A stretch of 64,000 nucleotides of DNA. It comes from SCGC-AAA076-P13 sp964276235 (lineage in GTDB: Bacteria > Pseudomonadota > Gammaproteobacteria > Magnimaribacterales > D2472). Where the stretch lies: positions 682,001 to 746,000 of the forward strand of contig CAXYEK010000001.1 in assembly GCA_964276235.1 (NCBI GenBank). Reading direction: 5' to 3'. The position numbers and the translations under genes were made by a program. This document shows, one piece after another, positions 8,690-16,666 of this stretch (positions are counted from its first letter, which is position 1; every line of letters starts with the position of its first letter). A model generated the notes under the pieces. The model did no database searches, was not told the origin of the DNA, and saw nothing but the letters and a program-made list of their open reading frames with translations.

Positions 8690-10333
8690 ATGTCAGCGAA
8701 AGATGTGAAATTTGGAGATAGTGCTAGAAGTCAGATGCTTGATGGTGTCAACATTCTTGCAGATGCAGTTAGAGTAACGTTAGGACCTAAGGGAAGAAAT
8801 GTTGTTTTAGATAAATCTTTTGGAGCACCTACAGTAACTAAAGATGGTGTCTCAGTTGCAAAAGAAATTGAATTAGAAAACAAATTTGAAAATATGGGAG
8901 CTCAGATGATTAAGCAAGTGGCCTCTCAAACAAACGACGAAGCAGGAGACGGAACTACAACAGCTACTGTTCTAGCTCAGTCTATTGTTAATGAAGGCAA
9001 TAAAGCAGTTGCTGCTGGTATGAATCCAATGGATCTTAAGCGTGGAATCGATAAAGCAGTTGCCGCTGCAGTAGATCACGTTAGAGATTTAAGCGTTCCT
9101 TGTACTGACAATAAAGCAATCGCTCAAGTTGGCACGATTTCAGCAAACGGCGATTTGGCTGTGGGTGAGATTATTGCTGAAGCAATGGAAAAAGTTGGTA
9201 AGGAAGGTGTTATTACTGTGGAAGAAGGAAGCGGTATTGAAAATGAACTAGATGTTGTAGAAGGTATGCAGTTTGATAGGGGTTATTTATCTCCATATTT
9301 TATTACAAACCAAGACAACATGACTGTTGAACTTGAAACACCTCTCATTCTTTTATTTGATAAAAAGATTTCAAATATAAGAGATTTATTACCTCTTCTA
9401 GAATCAGTAGCAAAAGCAGGGAGACCGCTTTTAATAATTGCTGAAGATATAGAAGGTGAGGCGCTTGCAACTTTAGTTGTAAATAACCTAAGAGGAATTG
9501 TTAAAGCTGCAGCTTGTAAAGCTCCAGGATTTGGAGATAGAAGAAAAGCTATGCTAGAAGATATTGCTATCTTAACTGGCGGTACTGTTATCTCTGATGA
9601 AGTTGGACTTTCACTTGAAGGAGCAACTGTAGAAGATTTAGGAACTGCAAAAAGAGTTGTTTTAAATAAAGATAATGCAACAGTTATTGACGGAGCAGGA
9701 AACGAGCAAGCTATAGCTGCTCGAGTAAATCAAATTAGGGCTCAAATAGAAGAAACTTCATCAGATTATGATAAAGAGAAACTTCAAGAAAGAGTTGCTA
9801 AGTTAGCCGGAGGTGTTGCTGTAATTAAAGTTGGAGCAGGATCTGAGGTTGAAATGAAAGAAAAGAAAGCAAGAGTTGAAGATGCCCTGCATTCAACAAG
9901 AGCAGCCGTTGAAGAAGGCGTTGTTCCTGGAGGTGGCTCTGCATTAATTAGATGTCTAGAAGCAGTTGAAAAAGTTTCTGGAGATAATGATGATCAGAGT
10001 GTTGGAATCAATATTGCTAAAAAAGCTTTTGAAGCACCTTTAAGACAAATAGTCTCTAATGCAGGAGAAGAATCATCTGTAATTGTTGCTAATGTAAAAG
10101 AAGGTAAAGGATCATATGGTTTCAATGCAGCCACTGGAGAATTTGGTGACATGATTGAAATGGGTATTCTAGATCCAGCTAAAGTTACTAGAACAGCTAT
10201 TCAAGCAGCAGGTTCTGTTGCTGGAATGATGATAACAACTGAAGCAATGGTTACAGATATACCAAAAGATGATGCACCAATGCCAGCTATGCCAGATATG
10301 GGCGGTATGGGCGGTATGGGCGGTATGATGTAA
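8690..10333 (+). CDS. groEL: Chaperonin GroEL
   Basis: 547 residues, full length. Signatures include TLGPKGRNVVLDKSFGAPTVTKDG, DGTTTATVLAQ (nucleotide site), VEEGVVPGGGSALIR and the C-terminal Gly-Met tail (GGMGGMGGMM). It assembles into the double-ring ATP-dependent folding chamber. The frame is intact, in contrast to several other genes here. A GGGAG ribosome-binding site precedes the ATG. Confidence 0.98.
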   Translation: MSAKDVKFGDSARSQMLDGVNILADAVRVTLGPKGRNVVLDKSFGAPTVTKDGVSVAKEIELENKFENMGAQMIKQVASQTNDEAGDGTTTATVLAQSIVNEGNKAVAAGMNPMDLKRGIDKAVAAAVDHVRDLSVPCTDNKAIAQVGTISANGDLAVGEIIAEAMEKVGKEGVITVEEGSGIENELDVVEGMQFDRGYLSPYFITNQDNMTVELETPLILLFDKKISNIRDLLPLLESVAKAGRPLLIIAEDIEGEALATLVVNNLRGIVKAAACKAPGFGDRRKAMLEDIAILTGGTVISDEVGLSLEGATVEDLGTAKRVVLNKDNATVIDGAGNEQAIAARVNQIRAQIEETSSDYDKEKLQERVAKLAGGVAVIKVGAGSEVEMKEKKARVEDALHSTRAAVEEGVVPGGGSALIRCLEAVEKVSGDNDDQSVGINIAKKAFEAPLRQIVSNAGEESSVIVANVKEGKGSYGFNAATGEFGDMIEMGILDPAKVTRTAIQAAGSVAGMMITTEAMVTDIPKDDAPMPAMPDMGGMGGMGGMM

Positions 10334-10356
10334 TCACGCATGTGATTAAAGAAGAT

Positions 10357-10380
10357 AAGGGGGCGTATATGCCCCTTTTA
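10357..10380 (+). terminator. Rho-independent terminator after groEL
   Basis: A GC-rich hairpin with stem GGGGC/GCCCC around a GTATAT loop, extended by G-T and A-T pairs, is followed by TTTT. It sits 24 bases after the groEL stop. A smaller 6-bp inverted repeat (AATCAC/GTGATT, 10332-10347) lies between the stop and this hairpin. Confidence 0.8.
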
Positions 10381-10403
10381 TATATAAAAAAGAATACTAA
10401 TAC

Positions 10404-10433
10404 TTGATTTAAATTTGTATAAATTCATATAAA
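10404..10433 (+). promoter_or_regulatory. Predicted sigma-70-type promoter for folE
   Basis: TTGATT at 10404-10409 and TATAAA at 10428-10433 are separated by 18 bases, just downstream of the groEL terminator and 30 bases before the folE ATG. The leader holds an AAGGAG ribosome-binding site at 10451-10456. In such AT-rich DNA chance matches are common, but the position between a terminator and a gene start supports it. Confidence 0.5.
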
Positions 10434-10463
10434 CTAGTACGGAATTCCATTAAGGAGAAATTT

Positions 10464-11048
10464 ATGTCCAACAAACCTAACGAAGCAGAAGTTTTAGAAG
10501 CAGTAAAAACACTTATCTTGTGGGCTGGAGATAATCCAGACAGAGAAGGTCTTATAGAAACACCTAAAAGGGTTGCAAAAGCTTATAAAGAGTTCTTTTC
10601 TGGATATGATGAAGATCCTTTTGAAATTCTTAATAAAACTTTTGAAGAAGTTGAAGGTTATGACGATGCCGTTATTGTTCGAGATATAAGAGTTGAATCT
10701 CACTGTGAACATCATATGGTTCCTATTGTCGGAATTGCACATGTTGGGTATATCCCAAATAATCGAGTTGTTGGAATTAGTAAGCTTGCTAGACTTGTAG
10801 ATGTTTTTGGAAAAAGACTTCAAACTCAAGAAACAATGACAGCTCTTATTGCAGATACTATGCAAGAAGTTCTAAAACCAAAAGGTGTGGCTGTTGTAAT
10901 TGATGCTAGTCATGGTTGCATGAGCACAAGAGGCGTTCATAAAACTGAATCAAGTACAATCACTTCTAGAATGTTAGGTATTTTCAGGGAAGACAACAAA
11001 GCAAGAGAAGAGTTTATTAATTTAATTAATATGCCTAAAAAGTTTTAG
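10464..11048 (+). CDS. folE: GTP cyclohydrolase I (FolE1)
   Basis: 194 residues. It opens GTP to dihydroneopterin triphosphate, the first step of folate and related pterin synthesis. The zinc-binding motif SHCEHHMVPIVG, followed by GYIPNNRVVGISKLARLVD and the second zinc cysteine in DASHGCMSTRGV, is complete. It starts a unit with maf and a pterin synthase homologue; the maf ATG follows the folE stop directly. Confidence 0.96.
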   Translation: MSNKPNEAEVLEAVKTLILWAGDNPDREGLIETPKRVAKAYKEFFSGYDEDPFEILNKTFEEVEGYDDAVIVRDIRVESHCEHHMVPIVGIAHVGYIPNNRVVGISKLARLVDVFGKRLQTQETMTALIADTMQEVLKPKGVAVVIDASHGCMSTRGVHKTESSTITSRMLGIFREDNKAREEFINLINMPKKF

Positions 11049-11681
11049 ATGAACGAGGAATCGATACTTTCTAGTATCAATCCAAACGTACCCATAATTT
11101 TAGCCTCAGGCTCCGAAAGTAGAAAAATAATGCTTGAAGACGCTGGCATAAATTTTGAAGTGCTGACTTCTGAAGTAGATGAAGACATTATAAAGAATAA
11201 GTTTTCAGCATTACCATTTAGCGAACAAGTTATAAAACTTGCATCAGCAAAAGCATCTGCTGTTAGTATAAATAATCCTGAATCGATAGTTATTGGTGGA
11301 GATCAAATGTGTGTATTGGATAATATATTATTTGATAAACCAGGAACTCCTGAAAAAGCAATTGATAATCTCAAATATTTATCTGGAAAGACTCATCATC
11401 AGCATAGCGGAGTTTGCTTATTCAAAGATAATAAGAGTATTTGGGAATATTCTGAAGTAGTTGAATTAAATATGCACAAATTGTCTGATCAAGAAATTAT
11501 TAATTATGTAAAAACTGAAAATCCTATTCATGCTGCAGGTGCATATAAATTTGAATCACTTGGCTGCAATTTATTCTCTTCTGTAAATGGCTCGTCATAT
11601 ACAATTAGAGGAATGCCTTTACTAGCTTTATTAAAAACCTTAAGAGAGATGAATATAATTAACCTAGAAAATATTATATGA
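11049..11681 (+). CDS. Maf-family nucleoside triphosphate pyrophosphatase
   Basis: 210 residues. The N-terminal ILASGSESRKIML is the conserved Maf SxSPRR-type loop in variant form; EVDE, GGDQMCV (catalytic aspartate) and FDKPGTPEKAIDNLKYLSGKTH follow the family pattern. Maf proteins hydrolyse non-canonical or damaged nucleoside triphosphates and have been linked to septum formation. Which subgroup (Maf, YceF, YhdE) this belongs to cannot be decided by eye. It overlaps the next start by four bases (ATGA). Confidence 0.85.
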   Translation: MNEESILSSINPNVPIILASGSESRKIMLEDAGINFEVLTSEVDEDIIKNKFSALPFSEQVIKLASAKASAVSINNPESIVIGGDQMCVLDNILFDKPGTPEKAIDNLKYLSGKTHHQHSGVCLFKDNKSIWEYSEVVELNMHKLSDQEIINYVKTENPIHAAGAYKFESLGCNLFSSVNGSSYTIRGMPLLALLKTLREMNIINLENII

Positions 11682-12130
11682 AAACATACCAAGTTATAAA
11701 AACCTTTGGTTCTGAGAGAGGTTTTTCATGTGCTTTCAGACAATGGAGAGCAGAATCTGACTGTAAATATATTCATGGTTACAGTTTAGGTTTTAGATTT
11801 ACTTTAGAATCAACCACTCTTGATGATAAATCTTGGGTTTATGATTTTGGAGGCTTCTCAACAATTCAAACATGGATTAAAGAACACTTTGATCATACTT
11901 TAGTTATCGCCAATGATGATCCAGAGATAGATATATTGCGAGATCTTGGAAAAAAATCTAATGTTGCCAAGATTATTGAAATGAATGAAGTTGGATGTGA
12001 AAAGTTTGCCGAACTTACATATGAATTTGCAAGTAACTTTATTTCAGAACAAACTAAAGATAGAGTTAAGTTAATTTCAGTTGAAGTTTTTGAGCATGGG
12101 GCAAATAGTGCAGTCTTTAAAAATATTTAA
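11678..12130 (+). CDS. Divergent 6-pyruvoyl/6-carboxy-tetrahydropterin synthase family protein
   Basis: 150 residues. The fold is suggested by a catalytic-type Cys29 followed by IHGY (33-35), FDHTLV (Asp72-His73) and CEKFAELTYEFA (conserved glutamate region). In QueD/PTPS enzymes three histidines bind zinc: one in an AAH-like motif and two in HGH. Here the first region reads FSCAFRQW and the second HGY, so two ligands appear replaced. It sits two genes after folE, whose product feeds this family. A role in pterin chemistry is likely, but the reaction is uncertain. Its end overlaps cysS by about 35 bases. Confidence 0.72.
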   Translation: MKTYQVIKTFGSERGFSCAFRQWRAESDCKYIHGYSLGFRFTLESTTLDDKSWVYDFGGFSTIQTWIKEHFDHTLVIANDDPEIDILRDLGKKSNVAKIIEMNEVGCEKFAELTYEFASNFISEQTKDRVKLISVEVFEHGANSAVFKNI

Positions 12131-13499
12131 TACTCTTTCCGGAAATAAAGAGGATTTTCATCCTTTGGATCCATCCCATATAAAAATATATGCATGTGGA
12201 CCAACCGTTTATAACTATGCCCACATTGGTAATGCAAGGATGGCTGTTGTATTTGACACTCTTGTAAGAGTTATAAGACATTCATACCCAAAAGTTACTT
12301 ATGTTTCTAATATAACTGATATAGACGATAAGATTATCGATGCAGCAAGTGACTTGAATGTCCCAATTAAAGAAATAACTGAAAAATATACTAATATTTA
12401 TAATGAAGATATGTCTAAACTTTTAGTCATGATCCCAGATATTCAACCTAAGGCTACCGAATATATACCTGAAATGATTAATCTGATTACAGATTTAATC
12501 TCAAAGGAACATGCTTATGAAAAAGAGGGTCATGTCCTTTTTCATGTGCCTTCGTATTCTAATTATGGAATGCTTTCAAAAAGAAATAGAGAAGAGCAAA
12601 TTGCAGGAAGCAGAGTTGACATCGCGCCTTTTAAAAAAGATCCAGCAGATTTTGTACTTTGGAAACCAAGTAATGAAAGTCAACCTGGTTGGGACTCTCC
12701 GTGGGGATTTGGAAGACCTGGATGGCATACAGAATGTTCAGCAATGTCTGAGAAAACACTGGGACTACCTTTTGATATCCATGGTGGAGGAAGAGACTTA
12801 ACATTCCCTCATCATGAAAATGAAATTGCACAAAGTTGCTGTTCTAGTGCTGATATAGATAATCCAAAATCTTATGCGAGTTATTGGATGCATAACGGTT
12901 TCGTTACAGTCAATGGTGAAAAAATGTCTAAGTCCATTGGTAATATTATTCTAGTAAGAGATTTATCTGAAGATTATCACGGTGAAGTTATAAGGCTTGC
13001 TCTCTTATCATCTCATTACAGACAAGGTCTGGATTGGAATGAAAAAGTTATTCATCAATCTAAGAAATTACTTGATAAGCTTTATAAAATTTTAGATGAC
13101 TTAAAAAGTGTTAATGCAGAAGACAATAATCAAGAAGCTAATGAAATCATAGCTCCCCTTTTTGATGATTTAAATTCTCCAGGCCTAATTGCTAATTTAA
13201 ATAAACTTATCAAAGATTTCTCTTTGATAAAAGACCAAGATAAGCCTTTATTTAAGTCTAAATTAATACTTATTGGAAAGGTGCTTGGGATATTGGAATA
13301 TGATACTTCTAAATGGTTTACATCAGAATTATCAGAAAGTTTAGATGTAAAAAAGATCGAAGATTTAATTTCATCACGCCTTAAAGCAAAGTCTGAAAAA
13401 GACTACAAAGTGGCTGATGCTATTCGACAAGAACTATTAGACATGGGTATTGAGATAAAGGATACAGACATTGGAACTGATTGGAATCCCAAGGCATGA
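12096..13499 (+). CDS. cysS: Cysteinyl-tRNA synthetase
   Basis: About 467 residues. LKIFNTLSG near the N terminus, the HIGH-type motif in ACGPTVYNYAHIGNAR, the HHENEIAQ segment and the KMSKS loop EKMSKSIGN identify it; family zinc ligands include the first Cys and GWHTECSAM. The ATG at 12096 (or GTG at 12108) is chosen because homologues begin just before LKIFNT; the frame is also open to a TTG at 12081. It overlaps both neighbours. Confidence 0.95.
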   Translation: MGQIVQSLKIFNTLSGNKEDFHPLDPSHIKIYACGPTVYNYAHIGNARMAVVFDTLVRVIRHSYPKVTYVSNITDIDDKIIDAASDLNVPIKEITEKYTNIYNEDMSKLLVMIPDIQPKATEYIPEMINLITDLISKEHAYEKEGHVLFHVPSYSNYGMLSKRNREEQIAGSRVDIAPFKKDPADFVLWKPSNESQPGWDSPWGFGRPGWHTECSAMSEKTLGLPFDIHGGGRDLTFPHHENEIAQSCCSSADIDNPKSYASYWMHNGFVTVNGEKMSKSIGNIILVRDLSEDYHGEVIRLALLSSHYRQGLDWNEKVIHQSKKLLDKLYKILDDLKSVNAEDNNQEANEIIAPLFDDLNSPGLIANLNKLIKDFSLIKDQDKPLFKSKLILIGKVLGILEYDTSKWFTSELSESLDVKKIEDLISSRLKAKSEKDYKVADAIRQELLDMGIEIKDTDIGTDWNPKA

Positions 13500-14098
13500 C
13501 AAGAAAAAATCCTTCGATAGAGATACCTGATTCTTACAAGAATATATCTGATACTTTAGTAACAGCTGATGAAATTTTATCTGATGCAGTTGATAATGCT
13601 AAAACACTTTTTCATACACTAACTTTATCCTCAATCGACGGTCATAAGATTGCTTCTAGAGTGGTTGTATTAAGAGAGTTCAATTTAGAGAAAAGATTTC
13701 TTCGTTTTCATACTGACTATAGAGCTGCAAAAATAAATCAATATAAAGATAATAATAATGCTTCTGTGTTGGGCTACGATCCAGAATTAAAAGTACAAAT
13801 TAAATTACAGGGAACTTTAGAAGTTCATTATGATGATGAAATAACTCAATCTGCTTGGCATGGATCAACTACAAGATCACAAAAATGTTACTCAGTAAAA
13901 GGCGGATCCACTAAAGAAATAGATAATCCTGTTGCCTATGACATTGATGAAGAAAACATGGAAGATGGATATGTTAATTTTTCTGTTCTCATTTTCAAAT
14001 TCACTTCTTTAGAATTTTTATATTTAAAAAGCTCTGGTCATAGAAGGGCTATTCACTCATGGGATGAAGATTATTCTTGCACATGGCTTGTTCCTTAA
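13496..14098 (+). CDS. Pyridoxamine 5'-phosphate oxidase family flavoprotein
   Basis: About 200 residues starting at the ATG that overlaps the cysS stop (ATGA). The middle, RVVVLREF...LRFHTDYRAAKINQY, matches the FMN-binding part of the PNPOx split-barrel fold, and the C terminus HRRAIHSW...TWLVP resembles the PdxH end. PdxH itself ends with a conserved RL.P, so this may be PdxH or a related flavoprotein such as the Npo/Alr4036-like group. The gene symbol is therefore withheld. Confidence 0.75.
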   Translation: MTRKNPSIEIPDSYKNISDTLVTADEILSDAVDNAKTLFHTLTLSSIDGHKIASRVVVLREFNLEKRFLRFHTDYRAAKINQYKDNNNASVLGYDPELKVQIKLQGTLEVHYDDEITQSAWHGSTTRSQKCYSVKGGSTKEIDNPVAYDIDEENMEDGYVNFSVLIFKFTSLEFLYLKSSGHRRAIHSWDEDYSCTWLVP

Positions 14099-14176
14099 AT
14101 GCATTAACAACATAGACCTTAAAATTAATGTATTATTAATAGGCATAATTTTAGGGACATTAAAAAGGAGAATTAA

Positions 14177-14662
14177 ATGAAAAATTATTTATTAAGCGGT
14201 TTATTGATTTTATCAACGGGTTTTGTTGTTGCTGATGGACATATGTCTGCTGAGAAAGAAGTGTTGAAATCACTTGCAGTTTATTTTGAAGCAAGAAATG
14301 CAGAGGATTGGAACACTGTAGTTTCTTATGAAAGTAAGTCTGGAACATATGGTACTAATTCAGATGGAAGTTTTCATAAATCAGTTGTTATGCAATCTGC
14401 AGAAGATTGGGCAAATTCTGGTCAGGGAGGATCTTTAAATATCCATTATCCTGAAGCCATTCAATTATCTGACGATGTTGTTTATGTAAGGTTTTACTAT
14501 GAAGGCATGACAGAGGTAGCAGGAAATTCTAAACCTTATAGAACAAGAGTTACTATGAATTGGGTAAAAGAAAATAATAAATGGGTAGCAAAAACTCAGC
14601 ACTATTCACCAGCTTCTTATGGCGGTGTTCATGTTTCTCAAGCTGCAGATTTTGAAGACTAA
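14177..14662 (+). CDS. Secreted NTF2/SnoaL-like protein
   Basis: 161 residues. A signal peptide (residues 1 to about 20, MKNYLLSGLLILSTGFVVAD) precedes a small alpha+beta domain with the pattern AVYFEARNAEDWNTVVSYES and WVKENNKWVAKTQHYSPA, typical of NTF2-like (DUF4440/SnoaL) proteins. The function is unknown. It stands alone: an AAAAGGAG ribosome-binding site precedes it and a strong terminator follows. Confidence 0.65.
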   Translation: MKNYLLSGLLILSTGFVVADGHMSAEKEVLKSLAVYFEARNAEDWNTVVSYESKSGTYGTNSDGSFHKSVVMQSAEDWANSGQGGSLNIHYPEAIQLSDDVVYVRFYYEGMTEVAGNSKPYRTRVTMNWVKENNKWVAKTQHYSPASYGGVHVSQAADFED

Positions 14663-14684
14663 TTTATTCTAATAAATTAAAAAT

Positions 14685-14711
14685 GAGCTGGTTTATACCG
14701 GCTCTTTTTTT
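14685..14711. terminator. Bidirectional rho-independent terminator
   Basis: Stem GAGCTGG/CCGGCTC (one T-G wobble) with a TTTATA loop is followed on the plus strand by seven T. On the minus strand the same hairpin is followed by ATTTTTAAT. It can end both the NTF2-like gene and the tRNA-Arg transcript, which converge here. Confidence 0.85.
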
Positions 14712-14714
14712 ATC

Positions 14715-14789
14715 TGGCGCCCTCTGCAGGAATCGAACCTGCAACTAATCCTTAGGAGGGATCTGTTATATCCATTTAACTAAGAAGGC
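14715..14789 (-). tRNA. tRNA-Arg (CCT anticodon)
   Basis: Read on the minus strand, the acceptor arms GCCTTCT and AGAGGGC pair (one T-G wobble), followed by discriminator G and an encoded CCA. The anticodon stem GATCC/GGATT closes the seven-base loop CTCCTAA, placing CCT at positions 34-36, and the T arm carries TTCGATTC. It reads AGG codons. A TATAAT -10 element lies on the minus strand at 14818-14813, and the shared terminator follows the 3' end. Confidence 0.95.
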
Positions 14790-14826
14790 ATTATCAGTTG
14801 ATGAATGTAAGGATTATAATATTCAA

Positions 14827-16656
14827 ATGAAATTTTTACTAAAGTGCATTTTTATTATTATTTTTTGTAGCTTTACTGCATCTTTAATTCAGTCTAATTT
14901 TGGAAATGTTGAAGTAACGTCTATAAAGCTTCCAACAGAAAATGGACAACATTTAGTCTTCGATTTATACAAACCCAATACTGCGACTAGTAAAAATAAA
15001 GCTCCATTTATAGTTGTTGTGCCTGGATTTCAAAGGTCAAAAGAAGCTTTATCAAATATCGCTATTGAACTATCAAGAAGGGGAATGGTTGTAGCCTTAA
15101 TTGACCCATATGCTCAAGGTCTTTCAAGTTCATCTACAAGTAAAAGAGCTGCAACAACTCAAGGATATGGAATGTTTGCCTTAGTTGAACTTGCTCATGG
15201 AGGAGAATTTTTAAATTATATCGATACAGATAAGATCGCAAGCACAGGTCACTCGATGGGTGGAAATGCTGCCATTAGAGGAGCTAACTATTTTGGAAAA
15301 AAAGCAATTAAGAATAATGAACCCAGCATGCTCCATTCAGTATTTGTATCTGGTTATGTTTTAACTCTTTTAGATAATGTCCTTAAAGATATTAGGTCTA
15401 ATATTGGAGTTAGTTATGCTCTCTATGATGAAGGGGCATTTAGGAATGAACTAAAGGGTTGGGATGCATCAAACATGAAGATTGCTCCTGAATCTATTAG
15501 AGTAGTTAATTCAGGTTTTAATAATAGTAAAAATGCCTTAGATGAAGTTGAGTTAGGTAAATACTATGGCTCTCTAGATAAAAGGTCTTTAAGAGTAATT
15601 CATAACGAAGAGTTAATTCATCCTTTTCAGCCCTACAACAACCAAGCTACATCGAATCAAATAGAATACTTTGAGAAAGTTTTTAATATTAAATCAAGCA
15701 TAGATTCTTCTAATCAGATATGGCAATGGAAAGAGCTGATGACATTAATATCTATGATAACTGCTATGGTAATGCTCTTGCCTTTATCGAAAGTTTTATT
15801 ATCTTTAAGAACTTTTAATTCTCTGATTAAAGAAATTCCAAATCCTCTTCCAGTTCAAAATAGAAAATCAAAAATAATTTTTTGGTCGATCTTTTTTCTA
15901 GGAGCTTTAATAGCCTGTCTTTCATATATACCAATGGTTGATGCAGCTAAGAATATATTTGTTGCTGCTTCAAGCAGAGAATTAACTTGGTTCTTTCCTC
16001 AAAGAATGAATAACTCTGTAATGTTGTGGGCTTCATTCAACGGAATTATAGGATTAATTCTATTTACTCTTTCTTATCAATTATTTGGTAAAAAACATGG
16101 CGTATCATCAAATTCATGGGGTCTTGAAGCTAATATTAATTATCTAGCAAAGACTTTTGCATTAGCACTTTTAATTTTTTCCATTTATTACTCTTTCTTA
16201 TTCTTAATTTATTTTATTTTCCATGTTGACTATAGATTTTGGTTCATGGGAGTAAGAATATTTCAGCCAGAACTACTAATTGTTCTAGCAATGTATGCTC
16301 CATTTTTCTTTATATTCTTTTTTTCTAATTCATTAAGAGTCAATGGAGCAATGAGGATAGAGGGACAACCCGAATGGTTGTCTATGTTAATAGCAGGCTT
16401 TGCTAACTCACTAGGACTTTTATTAATAATAGTTATTCAGTACGTAACTTTTGCTAAAACAGGCACAGTTTTTTGGACAACCAACTGGTTAAGTGTAAAT
16501 TTATTATTTGCTATCGTACCTATGATGTTTGTTTTACCTTATTTTAATAGGTATTTCTTTTATATGACTGGAAGAATATATCTTGGACCCATGGTTACAA
16601 CTTTAATATTTATAATGATACTTTCAACTAATACAGTTTTGTATTTACCTATATAA
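14827..16656 (+). CDS. Alpha/beta hydrolase with C-terminal multi-helix membrane domain
   Basis: 609 residues. After a signal-anchor helix (about 5-22), the region to about residue 290 is an alpha/beta hydrolase of the dienelactone-hydrolase/acyl-peptidase type, with VVVPGFQRSKEA, DPYAQGLSS and the nucleophile elbow STGHSMGGNAA. The rest has seven or eight hydrophobic helices with no motif I recognise. The hydrolase is probably periplasmic and tethered. The substrate is unknown. Ten bases separate it from thrS. Confidence 0.7.
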   Translation: MKFLLKCIFIIIFCSFTASLIQSNFGNVEVTSIKLPTENGQHLVFDLYKPNTATSKNKAPFIVVVPGFQRSKEALSNIAIELSRRGMVVALIDPYAQGLSSSSTSKRAATTQGYGMFALVELAHGGEFLNYIDTDKIASTGHSMGGNAAIRGANYFGKKAIKNNEPSMLHSVFVSGYVLTLLDNVLKDIRSNIGVSYALYDEGAFRNELKGWDASNMKIAPESIRVVNSGFNNSKNALDEVELGKYYGSLDKRSLRVIHNEELIHPFQPYNNQATSNQIEYFEKVFNIKSSIDSSNQIWQWKELMTLISMITAMVMLLPLSKVLLSLRTFNSLIKEIPNPLPVQNRKSKIIFWSIFFLGALIACLSYIPMVDAAKNIFVAASSRELTWFFPQRMNNSVMLWASFNGIIGLILFTLSYQLFGKKHGVSSNSWGLEANINYLAKTFALALLIFSIYYSFLFLIYFIFHVDYRFWFMGVRIFQPELLIVLAMYAPFFFIFFFSNSLRVNGAMRIEGQPEWLSMLIAGFANSLGLLLIIVIQYVTFAKTGTVFWTTNWLSVNLLFAIVPMMFVLPYFNRYFFYMTGRIYLGPMVTTLIFIMILSTNTVLYLPI

Positions 16657-16666
16657 TAGGAACAAT

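Noticed and set aside
10494..10865. Open frame of 123 codons on the minus strand inside folE
   Set aside because: It is fully inside a conserved gene, has low-complexity composition and resembles no protein family; it is the shadow of folE.
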